DNA from: JAHJQQ01 sp041739295
GTDB lineage: Bacteria > Pseudomonadota > Gammaproteobacteria > Thiohalobacterales > Thiohalobacteraceae
Direction of reading: 5' to 3'
Assembly (NCBI GenBank): GCA_041739295.1
Contig: JBGSOE010000282.1
Coordinates: 1-15,819 of the forward strand
Length of the DNA: 15,819 nucleotides
Made by a program: the position numbers and the translations under genes. Positions 1 through 8,316 of the stretch are shown piece by piece. Below the pieces are notes generated by a model. That model was not told where the DNA came from and did not search any database. It saw only the letters and a program-made list of their open reading frames with translations. The number at the start of each line of letters is the position of its first letter. Position 1 is the first letter of the stretch.

Positions 1-371
1 GGTCCGGCTGTGCTGCCCAACATGCCCTCCGGGACATCCAGCAGGCCTGGAATACCGCGTGCCGCCAGCTCCTTTGTCAGCCAGGCGGAGCGACCGCCGG
101 TGGCACAGATGAAGGCGACCGGCCGGCCGTTGGTCGCAGCGCGGATCCTGTTCAGTTCCGGCAGAAAATCCCGGTCATACATTGACAAGGGCAGGGCGGC
201 AGCGGGGATGCCGGTCTCATGCCATTCCTGCGGGCTGCGGATGTCGATGAGGATGAGCTCAGCGCGCTCGGCGCGTGCGAATACCTCGCCGACAGACAAG
301 GCATTGTCTGCCGTTGCCACGGATGCGAAGACTGCGAGAATCAGACCCAGACGCAAGGCGGATAGGTTCAT
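1..371 (-). CDS. Exported rhodanese-like domain protein (3' end outside window)
   Basis: This gene begins at the ATG at 371 and runs off the left edge, so only about 123 residues are visible. Residues 1-21 form a Sec signal peptide ending in a VATA-D cleavage context, so the protein is periplasmic. The rest is a single rhodanese domain: the IDIRSPQEWHETGIP segment (about 41-56) is the typical N-terminal stretch, and Cys89 sits in the active loop CATGGRS (89-95). A six-residue loop of this kind is usual for sulfurtransferase rather than phosphatase (Cdc25-like) versions. Family knowledge: such proteins carry persulfide sulfur on the Cys or act as redox/sulfur relay partners; the substrate cannot be read here. 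It starts 9 bases after the stop of the upstream exported protein, so the two are probably cotranscribed. The Shine-Dalgarno site is weak. Confidence 0.85.
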   Translation of the reverse strand, partial: MNLSALRLGLILAVFASVATADNALSVGEVFARAERAELILIDIRSPQEWHETGIPAAALPLSMYDRDFLPELNRIRAATNGRPVAFICATGGRSAWLTKELAARGIPGLLDVPEGMLGSTAG

Positions 372-380
372 GGCGTGCCG

Positions 381-914
381 TCAGATCGAACTATCGCGCT
401 CGACGATCGCCCGATAGTATTTGTCCTGCTCGCCCTGGCTGTCGCCGCCGCGGAAGATCAGTGCACCTGAGCTGTAGCTGCTGCCATAGGTCGCGGCGAG
501 GTTCACAGTCTGCGCCAGTCCATCGATGAACTGCTGGTCGGATAACGCGGACAGCGGGTGAATGAACGTGCTCCACAATATGTCCTTGGCGATCGAATAG
601 CGTGCATCCAGTGCGGAATCGAAATTCGCTTGCATAAGACGCGTGAGCTGCTCGGCATCCATAACGCCGACTTCGACAATGGGTATGATGATTCGCATAC
701 GGTTGGCCTTTTCGTCCGTGATAATGCTTACCGGGAAGTTCTCGATGTTGAAACGCCAATAGCCGGGGTTACCCTCGATATCCGTGGCGATACCCTCGAT
801 GAGCGTCTGCAGTCGTTGATTATTCATGGCTGAACTCTCTACGGGTGGTACGGCCTGCTCTGCAATAGCGGGTTGAATGAAGAATAACGCTATCAAAAGG
901 GAAAGGTATCGCAT
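381..914 (-). CDS. Exported YbjN / type III secretion chaperone-fold protein (hypothetical)
   Basis: A 177-residue protein with a clear signal peptide (residues 1-18, ending AIA-E). There is no lipobox Cys, so it should be free in the periplasm. The mature part has the pattern of the YbjN / CesT-like chaperone fold: an N-terminal helix (LQTLIEGIATDI), a beta strand with a GYWRFNIENFPVSIITDE core, a second strand rich in Ile/Val (RMRIIIPIVEVGVM), then a long helix (AEQLTRLMQANFDSALDARYSIAKDILW) and a final helix around residues 125-145. This assignment rests on pattern and is not a confident family match. The C-terminal SYSSGALIFRGGDSQGEQ motif ends the domain. The neighbour downstream is a periplasmic rhodanese, 9 bases away, which suggests a shared envelope role. 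The function is unknown. A GAGAGAA stretch upstream of the ATG may serve as ribosome binding site. Confidence 0.72.
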   Translation of the reverse strand: MRYLSLLIALFFIQPAIAEQAVPPVESSAMNNQRLQTLIEGIATDIEGNPGYWRFNIENFPVSIITDEKANRMRIIIPIVEVGVMDAEQLTRLMQANFDSALDARYSIAKDILWSTFIHPLSALSDQQFIDGLAQTVNLAATYGSSYSSGALIFRGGDSQGEQDKYYRAIVERDSSI

Positions 915-993
915 AGGGGTTCTCTCGGTAGAGTGTTAGGGAATCTTTTCAATATACGATGATTGAGCATTACCGAATCGCGTAACGCATATT

Positions 994-1058
994 GTAGCAG
1001 CGGCCTTTGGTCGCGAACCGGCTTTGCAGAGCTGTCCGCGGGCAGAGCCCGCTCCTAC
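994..1058. repeat. REP doublet (REPIN/BIME-like inverted pair)
   Basis: Two REP-type units face each other. The right unit (1034-1058, read on the minus strand) starts GTAGGAGCGGGCTCTGCCCG and folds into a GC-rich hairpin (GCGGGC/GCCCGC). The left unit (994-1016, plus strand) reads GTAGCAGCGGCCTTTGGTCG and is a decayed copy with the same GTAG head. GTAG-headed palindromes in opposed pairs are the substrate arrangement of RAYT (TnpA-REP) transposases. The element lies between the end of the GH63-like gene and the start of the exported protein operon, where it may act as a transcript-end stabiliser. No RAYT gene is in the window. Confidence 0.75.
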
Positions 1059-1090
1059 AGGTGTATGGCTTATAGGGAAGTCTCAATAGA

Positions 1091-3766
1091 TCAGTCATGC
1101 TTGTGCGGCTGCAGTAACTTGGCGACCAATCCCGTCCAGCCGGTCTGATGCGAGGCGCCGACACCGCGCCCGGTGTCGCCGTGGAAATATTCGTAGAACA
1201 GGATGTAATCGCGAAAATGCGGGTCAGTCTGGAATTTATCCTGTTCGCCGAAGACTGGTCTGTGGCCTGCGTTATCGCGACGGAACAACCGGGTCAGTCG
1301 TTCCGCCACGGCATCGGCTACTTCATCGATGGATAATAACGTTCCCGATCCGGTCGGATACTCGATCCTGAATTCAGGTCCGTAATATTCCGCGAAGCGT
1401 CGCAATGAGGTCACCAGCAGGTAGTTGACCGGGAACCAGATAGGGCCACGCCAATTGGAATTGCCGCCGAACAATCCAGATTCTGATTCCCCTGGTTGAT
1501 ATTGAACTTTGAGTGGGTTGTGCATACAGGAAAACACGTAGGGTTGATCTAGGTGCGCACGGGATAGCGAGCGCACCCCGTAGTCAGACAAAAACTCAGT
1601 CTCATCGAGCATGCGTTTCAACAGCCGTTTCATACGATGACCACGCAGCAAGGAGAGCAGGCGACGATTACCGCGTCCGGGCTCGTTCCAGTGCGAGACC
1701 AGGGCAGCCAGATCGGGGCGGTAATTCAGGAACCATTCCAGGCGTCGCTTAAAGTCAGGCAGTTTGTCCAACAATTCCGGTTCCAGGATCTCGACGGCAT
1801 ATAACGGGATCAGCCCGACCATCGAACGTACTTTGAGCGGCAGCATTTCGCCGTCCGGGAAACGTAGCACGTCATAGAAGAACTGGTCTTCCTCGTCCCA
1901 CAGGCCGATGCCCTGGTCGCCGATGTTGTTCATCGCAGCGGCGATATACAGAAAGTGTTCGAAGAATTTGGTGGCGATATCCTCGTAGGTAGGGTTGTAC
2001 TGAGCCAGTTCCAGCGCGATGCGCATAAGGTTCAGGCAATACATGGCCATCCAGCTGGTGCCATCGGCCTGATTGATATGGCCACCTGTGGGTAGCGGCG
2101 CGCTGCGATCGAATACACCGATATTGTCTAAACCCAGAAAGCCACCCTGAAATACGTTATGACCTTCGGCGTCCTTGCGGTTGACCCACCAGGTGAAGTT
2201 GACGATCAGTTTGTGCAGCTCGCGTTCGAGAAAATCGCGGTCGCCCTGGCCGCCATTGGTGTCGCGTTCCAGCTTGTAGACTTCCCAGACGGCCCACGCA
2301 TGTACCGGCGGATTGACATCGCCGAAAGCCCATTCATAGGCGGGAATCTGACCATTGGGGTGCATGTACCAGACGCGTGTCATCAACAGCAGCTGATTTT
2401 TTGCAAACACCGGATCAACCAAGGCGAGCGCGACGCAGTGGAAGGCGAGGTCCCAGGCCGCATACCAAGGATACTCCCATTTATCCGGCATTGAGATGAT
2501 GTCGGCATTGTTCAGATGCGCCCATTCGCGGTTGCGGCCATGTCGACGCTCGGCCGGTGGCGGTGGCATGTTCGGGTCGCCCTGCTGCCACTGTGGTATG
2601 TCGTAGTAATAGAACTGTTTGCTCCAGATCATGCCGGCCAGGGCCTGGCGTTGGATCAGTTTACTGTCGGTATCTTCGATGTCGGTCTGGATGTTGGCGT
2701 AAAACTCATCGGCTTCATCGCGTCGCTGTTGCATCACCGTGGAGAAATCTTCGAACGGACGTGGATACTGACCTTTGGCCAGACGCACACGCACCTCGAC
2801 TTTGCTCTGTGCCGGCACGTTGAATACATAGTGCGCCGCGGCCTTGGTGCCATTCTGTAGCGGATTTACGGCCTGATGATTGGCGTGGATGACGTGGTCG
2901 TGGAAGGCATCCTTGAAGTGCCCGGCATCCTGCATACCGTAGAGCCGGCGTACATTGGTATCGTTGTCGCAGAACAACAGATCGGGATCGCCGTCCAGAT
3001 AGCAGTGGTAACCGGTCAGCTTAGGCTGCTCGACCACGATGCAGCCGCGTTCGTCGGCGGAGAGCTTGGGCCGGCTTGGGTCGTAGCCCCAGGCCCAGGT
3101 ATTGCGGAAGCACAGCTGCGGCAGGATATGCAGCGGTGCGTCTTCTGCGCCGCGGTTGTGTGCGGTGATCTGCATGAGGATGTCATCAACGCCGACCTTG
3201 GCATACTCGACGAACACATCGAAATAGCGGTCATCATTGAAGACGCCGGTATCCATCAGTTCATATTCGGGTTGATCCTTACCACGCCGACGATTTTCTT
3301 CGACGAGCTGCGTGTAGGGAAACTCGGCCTGCGGATATTTGTAGAGCATCTTCAAGTAGGAATGGCTGGGTGTCGCATCCAGGTAGTAGTAGATTTCCTT
3401 CACGTCTTCGCCGTGATTCGCCTCGCCGTTGGTCAAGCCGAACAGCCGCTCTTTGAGAATTGGATCTCGACCATTCCACAGCGCCAGAGAAAGGCACAGG
3501 CGCTGTTTCGTGTCACTGAGCCCGGCGATGCCGTCCTCCCCCCACCGGTAGGCCCTGCTGCGCGCCTGCTCATGACTGAAATAATCCCAGGCCTCGCCAT
3601 GCGCACTGTAGTCCTCGCGCACGGTGCCCCATTGACGCTCGCTCAAGTAGGGTCCCCAGCGGTCCCAGGCAGCGGTTTTGCCATTCTGCGCCGCCATGCG
3701 CACTTGTTCGGCATTGAGTATCTGGGAAGATTTGTCAGTGGTGGACTTACTGGTTTTAGGTGGCAT
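1091..3766 (-). CDS. GH63-like (MGH1-type) alpha-glucosidase
   Basis: An 891-residue cytoplasmic protein (no signal peptide) of the long bacterial GH63 type, often annotated as MGH1-like glucosidase. The N-terminal half (about 20-340) is the beta-rich domain, with ERQWGTVREDYSAHGEAWDYF and ERLFGLTNGEANHGEDVKE stretches characteristic of the family. The C-terminal half is the (alpha/alpha)6 barrel. Asp439 in EYPWYAAWDLAFH fits the general acid. Glu859 in FYEYFHGDTGRGVGASHQTG fits the general base, by analogy with clan members. YEWAFGDVNPP and NWRGPIWFPVNYLL are further family landmarks. The exact substrate (glucosyl- or mannosylglycerate, glucosylglycerol or an oligosaccharide) cannot be read. 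The start is supported by AAGGA seven bases upstream of the ATG; that site lies inside the 3' end of the debranching enzyme gene, which this gene overlaps by 11 bases, so translational coupling is likely. Confidence 0.88.
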   Translation of the reverse strand: MPPKTSKSTTDKSSQILNAEQVRMAAQNGKTAAWDRWGPYLSERQWGTVREDYSAHGEAWDYFSHEQARSRAYRWGEDGIAGLSDTKQRLCLSLALWNGRDPILKERLFGLTNGEANHGEDVKEIYYYLDATPSHSYLKMLYKYPQAEFPYTQLVEENRRRGKDQPEYELMDTGVFNDDRYFDVFVEYAKVGVDDILMQITAHNRGAEDAPLHILPQLCFRNTWAWGYDPSRPKLSADERGCIVVEQPKLTGYHCYLDGDPDLLFCDNDTNVRRLYGMQDAGHFKDAFHDHVIHANHQAVNPLQNGTKAAAHYVFNVPAQSKVEVRVRLAKGQYPRPFEDFSTVMQQRRDEADEFYANIQTDIEDTDSKLIQRQALAGMIWSKQFYYYDIPQWQQGDPNMPPPPAERRHGRNREWAHLNNADIISMPDKWEYPWYAAWDLAFHCVALALVDPVFAKNQLLLMTRVWYMHPNGQIPAYEWAFGDVNPPVHAWAVWEVYKLERDTNGGQGDRDFLERELHKLIVNFTWWVNRKDAEGHNVFQGGFLGLDNIGVFDRSAPLPTGGHINQADGTSWMAMYCLNLMRIALELAQYNPTYEDIATKFFEHFLYIAAAMNNIGDQGIGLWDEEDQFFYDVLRFPDGEMLPLKVRSMVGLIPLYAVEILEPELLDKLPDFKRRLEWFLNYRPDLAALVSHWNEPGRGNRRLLSLLRGHRMKRLLKRMLDETEFLSDYGVRSLSRAHLDQPYVFSCMHNPLKVQYQPGESESGLFGGNSNWRGPIWFPVNYLLVTSLRRFAEYYGPEFRIEYPTGSGTLLSIDEVADAVAERLTRLFRRDNAGHRPVFGEQDKFQTDPHFRDYILFYEYFHGDTGRGVGASHQTGWTGLVAKLLQPHKHD

Positions 3767-5798
3767 GCTTGCGTCCTTTGCGAGGGTTCAGCTGCTGTGC
3801 AGCTTCATGGGAATGCAGATTTACCCAGGTGCGCAGCACTTCGGCGACACTCCAGGCTTGGGCATAACAACCGCGTGCCGTGAAAGGCGGATCTGCGTCG
3901 AAGATCTCACTGATACTGCCCAGGCAGGCAGTCTGTAGATGCAGTGCTAAGGGTTCGAGGAATGATCGGGCTATCGCGACATCGCCATACACGCGGTAAT
4001 GCGCATCGACAAAGGGTCCAATGAGCCAGGCCCAGACAGTGCCCTGATGATAGGCACCGTCACGTTCCCATGGACCGCCCAGGTAATGTGCGACATAACC
4101 CGGCTCCCCGGGCGCGAGACTGCGCAGACCGTGGGATGTCAGTAGATTACGTGCGCAACTATCGACAACGGCTTTTTGCTGGTTGGAATACAAAGGGCTG
4201 TGGGGTAGGGCGACGGCGAAGATCTGATTGGGACGCAAACGACCATCGTAGCGTTGCCCATCCTGACCAAGCTCTCCCTCTGATCCGTCGATCACGTCGT
4301 ATAGTGCAGCGCGTTGCGGATTCCAGAAGCGTTGAAAGCTATGTTTGACCTGGTCAGCGGCATGTCGATATCCTGCAACCTCATGCCCTTTGTTCAACTG
4401 CCAGGCCAATCCTTCCATCACGCGCAGGGCGTTGTACCAGAGCGCGTTGATCTCTACGCATTTGCCGATCCGTGGTGTCACCACCCAGTCACCGACTTTG
4501 GCATCCATCCAGGTCAGTTGTACGCCGTCCTGCCCTGCTGCCAGTAGACCGTCCACTACATCCATGCCGATACCGTAACGTGTCCCGCGCCGATGCCACT
4601 CGATGATGTCGGCCAGTACCGGATAGAGTTCGGCAGCAAGCTCAGTGTCGCCGCTGTATTGGCTGTATTGATCGACCGCGTGGAAATACCAGAGCGCGGC
4701 ATCGACAGTATTGTATTCGGGGGCCTCACCGCCGTCGGGAAATCGGTTTGGAAGCATGCCGTCGCTGACATGCTCGGCGAAGGTACGCAGTATGGCGGCG
4801 GCTTCTTCATATCGCTGGGTAGCGAGCGTCAACCCTGGCAGAGCAATCATGGTGTCGCGCCCCCAATCGCCAAACCAGGGATAGCCAGCGATGACGGTCT
4901 TGCCTACTGCATGGCCATCTTGATAACGATCAACGATGAACTGATCTGCGGCCAGCGCAAGCTGTCGGACCCAGCCTAGAGTTTTGGCGGGTAGTTTATC
5001 GAGTAGCGCAGCGTTATTGTGTACGGCTTTCCTGTGGAGTTCTATGAAATCCACAGGCGTAACAGCGTCGGTGGACAGCACGACGGTTGCCTGTTCGCCA
5101 GATTCGAGCGAGAGCACAAACCGGCCCGGACGGAACAGATTTTCGGTCGCATCCAGCCCGCGCAAGCTTTCAGCGCGATGTCTGAAATTCCAGTGCCAGT
5201 CCGGGTCCGTCATGAAGGATGCGCCGGCGCAGGTCAAGCGATAGAGCAGCGCCCCAGCAAAGGCCTCGACCTCGCAGCCGTTCGGGATTTCACGCACGCC
5301 AAGCTGCCACTCACTGTGAGTGTGGCTGTGGTAATCGCGGTAGGTGCAGAGTGGCGTCAGATCCAACTTCAATGCGTCGCTGGCGCGCAGAACACGGAGG
5401 TTCACACAGGTCGTGTTATGTCCGGGTTGCATCAGAATACGTTTTTCCAACAGAGCATCGGCGATGGCATAGCGCCAGACTGGCATGCCTTGATCAAGAT
5501 GAAACGACTCCAGATGCAGATAACCCTGCGGTGTGACGGTGCCGTCAGCGTACTCGTGAGTCGCCAGCCGGTATTCGTTTGTAAGATACGTAACCGTGAC
5601 ATCCATAGCCGCGACCAAGAGCGTCCGTACCACGGGTGGGGCGAGTGAGGCGATCAATAGACCGTGATAACGGCGTGTATTCGTGTCGCAGATCGTCCCC
5701 GAGGCAAAGCCGCCGATACCGTTGGTGATCAGCCATTCGTTGTCCATCGCCTGTGCAAGTTCACCACAGGTGCTACGTCCAAGTTGCAGTTGTGTCAT
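3756..5798 (-). CDS. Glycogen debranching enzyme / amylo-alpha-1,6-glucosidase (GH133)
   Basis: A 680-residue protein of the archaeal/bacterial GDE type that hydrolyses alpha-1,6 branch stubs. The N-terminal domain (about 1-270) shows the family opening EWLITNGIGGFASGT (21-35) and TRRYHGLLIA (41-50). The C-terminal (alpha/alpha)6 barrel (about 275-665) contains GYPWFGDWGRDTMIALPG (305-322), YNTVDAALW (362-370), TWMDAK (429-434), GGPWERDGAYHQGTVWAW (574-591) and ISEIFDAD (629-636), the set of conserved acidic/aromatic motifs of GDE_C. No second transferase domain is present, so only the glucosidase step is expected, unlike the eukaryotic bifunctional enzyme. AGGGA eight bases before the ATG supports the start. 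It follows the oxidoreductase gene by 68 bases and overlaps the GH63-like gene by 11 bases. Confidence 0.92.
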   Translation of the reverse strand: MTQLQLGRSTCGELAQAMDNEWLITNGIGGFASGTICDTNTRRYHGLLIASLAPPVVRTLLVAAMDVTVTYLTNEYRLATHEYADGTVTPQGYLHLESFHLDQGMPVWRYAIADALLEKRILMQPGHNTTCVNLRVLRASDALKLDLTPLCTYRDYHSHTHSEWQLGVREIPNGCEVEAFAGALLYRLTCAGASFMTDPDWHWNFRHRAESLRGLDATENLFRPGRFVLSLESGEQATVVLSTDAVTPVDFIELHRKAVHNNAALLDKLPAKTLGWVRQLALAADQFIVDRYQDGHAVGKTVIAGYPWFGDWGRDTMIALPGLTLATQRYEEAAAILRTFAEHVSDGMLPNRFPDGGEAPEYNTVDAALWYFHAVDQYSQYSGDTELAAELYPVLADIIEWHRRGTRYGIGMDVVDGLLAAGQDGVQLTWMDAKVGDWVVTPRIGKCVEINALWYNALRVMEGLAWQLNKGHEVAGYRHAADQVKHSFQRFWNPQRAALYDVIDGSEGELGQDGQRYDGRLRPNQIFAVALPHSPLYSNQQKAVVDSCARNLLTSHGLRSLAPGEPGYVAHYLGGPWERDGAYHQGTVWAWLIGPFVDAHYRVYGDVAIARSFLEPLALHLQTACLGSISEIFDADPPFTARGCYAQAWSVAEVLRTWVNLHSHEAAQQLNPRKGRKHAT

Positions 5799-5866
5799 AA
5801 ATCCATTCCCTGATGAGTATGTTCAGTGTGCTATTGGGTGCCTATGGGGTGTATAGGTGCAGTAGA

Positions 5867-8023
5867 TTATGAAGATGTCTGCCGGTGATCACCTCGACGC
5901 CAAGTGTGGTAGCGTTCAACCCAGGCCAGAATCCCGGCGGGTGCGTGTTCACGCTTCCATTGGCCGGCGACATATTTGTTCGCCTCGGCCAGGGTCGGAT
6001 AGATATGAATGGTGCCCAGGATTTTGTTGAGCCCCAGACCGTGGCGCATTGCGGTTACAAATTCCGCGATGAGGTCTCCGGCATGTTCTCCGGCAATCGT
6101 CACGCCCAAGATACGATCTTTACCGGGTACCGTCAGGACCTTCACAAGGCCGTGAGCTTCTTCATCGGCAATCGCACGGTCGAGTTCTTCGAGCGGGAAG
6201 GTAGTGACCTCATAAGGAATACCCTGTTCTCTTGCCTCCTGCTCATTCAACCCGACGCGGGCAATCTCGGGATCTGTAAAGGTTGCCCAGGGGATTACTG
6301 AATAATCGACGCGGAATTTCTTGAAGGATCCGAACAGACCGTTGACGGCGGCATACCAGGCTTGATGCGCAGCCGTATGCGTGAACTGATAGGGACCCGC
6401 CACATCACCTACGGCGTAGATATTCGGATAATTCGTGCGCATATAGTCATCGACTTCTATGGTGCCGTCTTTGCGTAGCGGAACGCCCAACTCTTCAAGA
6501 CCGAAATCACGGCTGTTCGCTTGCCGGCCAATGGCGACCAATATCTCATCGAATTCGATCTCGATCTCCGCACCGGCGTGCTCGGCGACCAGGAATTTTC
6601 GGCCGTCTTCAACTCGAAATGATTTGGGCGTATGTTCGACGCGCAGTTCGACGCCTTCATTTCGCAGGCGTTCCATTAACATGATGGAAAACTCCGGATC
6701 TTCTTTTTTCATGAGTAACGCACCGCGTTGCAACTGGATGACATGGCTGCCGAAGCGTGCGAAGCATTGCGCGAGTTCGCAGCCGATCGGTCCACCGCCC
6801 AGTATCAGCAGGCGGCGCGGGAGTGCGCGCAGGTTCCAGAGGGTATCGGAGGTCCAGTAGCCGGTCTGTTCGATGCCGGGAATATTCGGAATCTGCGGTC
6901 GACCACCGGTCGCGACAATGATATTGCGTGTCGTCAGCGTGCGGCCGCTGACTTCGACACTGTAGGGTGAGGTGATCCGTGCTTCACCTTGAATGCAATC
7001 AACGCCGAGCGCCGAGTAACGTTCCACTGAGTCGTGTGGTTCGACGGTGCGTATGATGCGCTGGACGCGCTCCATTACCGTGGCGAAATCGAATTCCACA
7101 CTCGCGGATGTAAAACCAAACTCTTTGGCGCGGCGCGTGTGGGAGAGTAATTTCGCAGAACGTATGAGTGCTTTTGAAGGCACGCAGCCGGTGTTTAGAC
7201 AATCACCGCCCATACGGTGTTTCTCGATCAGACTCACCTTGGCTTTGACGGCGGCACCGATGTAGGCACTGACCAAGCCACCGGAACCGGCGCCGATGAC
7301 GATCAGGTCCCGATCGAAGCGTTTCGGTTTCGGATAGTGGCGCAGAGCCTGCCGTGACTTGCCCAGTTCCACGATCTTTTTGGCCAGCAGAGGGAAGATG
7401 CCGAGCAGGGTGAACGAAACAATCAGGCCCGGTGAAAGGATGCCTGAGAGGGATTCCAGTTGAGCGAGCTGAGTGCCGGCGTTTACATAGACGAGCGTCC
7501 CCGCCAGCATCCCGATTTGGCTCACCCAATAGAAGGTCCACGTCCGCATCGGCGTCAATCCCATGACAAGATTGATCACGAAAAATGGGAAGGCTGGGAC
7601 AAGGCGGAGCGTGAAAAGATAGAAAGAGCCGTCTTTTTCAATCCCCCTATTGGCAGCCTTCAGGTGATCACCGAAACGTTTCTGTACCAAGTCGCGCAGT
7701 AGCAGACGGGAGACAAGAAAGGCGAAGGTGGCTCCGAGAGAGGAAGCAAAGGAAACGATCAGCGTGCCCGTTGACAGGCCGAAGATCGCACCAGCTGCCA
7801 GTGTCATCAAGGCCGCACCGGGCAAAGACAACCCCGTTACGGCTACGTAAAGCATAAAGAAACTTGCAGCGGTTGCTAAAGGATGCAGTTGCCGGAATCT
7901 GTCTAAGGCTGCCTGCTGTGATTTCAGGTAATCCAGCGTCAGGTACTGGCCGAGGTCAGTACCGAAGAAAATCCCGGCAATAACGAATAGCAACAGTATT
8001 AGAATGATCCGCGTCTTGGTCAC
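5867..8023 (-). CDS. VTT (TVP38/DedA-like) membrane domain fused to pyridine nucleotide-disulfide oxidoreductase
   Basis: A 718-residue fusion starting at GTG, with AAGGCG eight bases upstream. Residues 1-230 are a membrane part: a first helix at about 5-20, then VTT-type helices at about 48-105 and 135-215, with the family's FTLRLVPAFPFFVINLVMGL segment (137-156). Residues 238-690 form a flavoprotein disulfide reductase. It has an FAD site GAGSGG (244-249), redox-active Cys275/Cys280 in GGDCLNTGCVPSKAL, an NAD(P)H site GGGPIG (409-414), a second FAD motif YAVGD (536-540) and the dimerisation domain. The usual His-Pro near the C-terminus is replaced: His673-Ile-Tyr675-Pro-Thr, so the canonical catalytic His position holds Tyr. 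The C-terminal Cys pair of mercuric reductase is absent, and so is any N-terminal metal-binding domain, so neither lipoamide dehydrogenase nor Hg(II) reductase is well supported. It is likely an inner-membrane-tethered thiol/disulfide or quinone-type reductase of unknown substrate. Confidence 0.9.
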   Translation of the reverse strand: MTKTRIILILLLFVIAGIFFGTDLGQYLTLDYLKSQQAALDRFRQLHPLATAASFFMLYVAVTGLSLPGAALMTLAAGAIFGLSTGTLIVSFASSLGATFAFLVSRLLLRDLVQKRFGDHLKAANRGIEKDGSFYLFTLRLVPAFPFFVINLVMGLTPMRTWTFYWVSQIGMLAGTLVYVNAGTQLAQLESLSGILSPGLIVSFTLLGIFPLLAKKIVELGKSRQALRHYPKPKRFDRDLIVIGAGSGGLVSAYIGAAVKAKVSLIEKHRMGGDCLNTGCVPSKALIRSAKLLSHTRRAKEFGFTSASVEFDFATVMERVQRIIRTVEPHDSVERYSALGVDCIQGEARITSPYSVEVSGRTLTTRNIIVATGGRPQIPNIPGIEQTGYWTSDTLWNLRALPRRLLILGGGPIGCELAQCFARFGSHVIQLQRGALLMKKEDPEFSIMLMERLRNEGVELRVEHTPKSFRVEDGRKFLVAEHAGAEIEIEFDEILVAIGRQANSRDFGLEELGVPLRKDGTIEVDDYMRTNYPNIYAVGDVAGPYQFTHTAAHQAWYAAVNGLFGSFKKFRVDYSVIPWATFTDPEIARVGLNEQEAREQGIPYEVTTFPLEELDRAIADEEAHGLVKVLTVPGKDRILGVTIAGEHAGDLIAEFVTAMRHGLGLNKILGTIHIYPTLAEANKYVAGQWKREHAPAGILAWVERYHTWRRGDHRQTSS

Positions 8024-8316
8024 TAGGTTTTCGCCTTAATCGATTATTAATGCATGCCATAAGATTGCTGTGGCTGACAGTTCCAGAGCGCTATTTTTGC
8101 AGACCCATATTCTGAATAGTGATGATGACGATATGCCCACATATATTCATGATGTGTTCATTAGTCGTAGAGAAGCCCGGAACCTTACAGTTAGAGTGTA
8201 AGTCGGTATTACTGGTAGGTGGGTTGGGTATTGCGGAATCCAGTGAAGCGGTGCTAGCGGATTTGCGTGAAAGGGCGAGAGTCAGGTTTCTGGCGATGCT
8301 TGCGGGATGCCACTAA
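8024..8316. other. Gap without a recognised gene
   Basis: This stretch lies between the GTG start of the oxidoreductase gene and the end of the ICE gene relic. It must contain the promoter of the three-gene minus-strand group. I see no convincing -35/-10 pair, tRNA, transposase or att-like repeat. A 65-codon plus-strand frame (8119-8316) has no recognisable motif. If the ICE ends inside this window on its left side, the boundary most plausibly falls here, because sequence to the right is ICE-derived and sequence to the left looks chromosomal. Confidence 0.4.

Noticed and set aside
2876..3883. A 335-codon open frame on the plus strand
   Set aside because: It is antisense to the GH63-like and debranching genes, whose translations carry strong family motifs. 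The frame has no recognisable domain and is the usual mirror frame of GC-rich coding DNA.
5019..5648. A 209-codon plus-strand frame
   Set aside because: It is antisense to the N-terminal domain of the debranching enzyme and has no domain pattern of its own.
5832..5860. Short inverted repeat (CCTAT/ATAGG) between the oxidoreductase and debranching genes as terminator
   Set aside because: The stem is only five base pairs with no T-run, so it was not listed.
5867..8023. Mercuric reductase (merA)
   Set aside because: There is no C-terminal Cys pair, no N-terminal heavy-metal domain and no mer genes nearby.
8119..8316. A 65-codon plus-strand frame in the gap (contains VLLVGGLGIAESSEAVLADL)
   Set aside because: It has no ribosome binding site and no family match I recognise. 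It lies next to decayed DNA, so chance opening is the simpler explanation.
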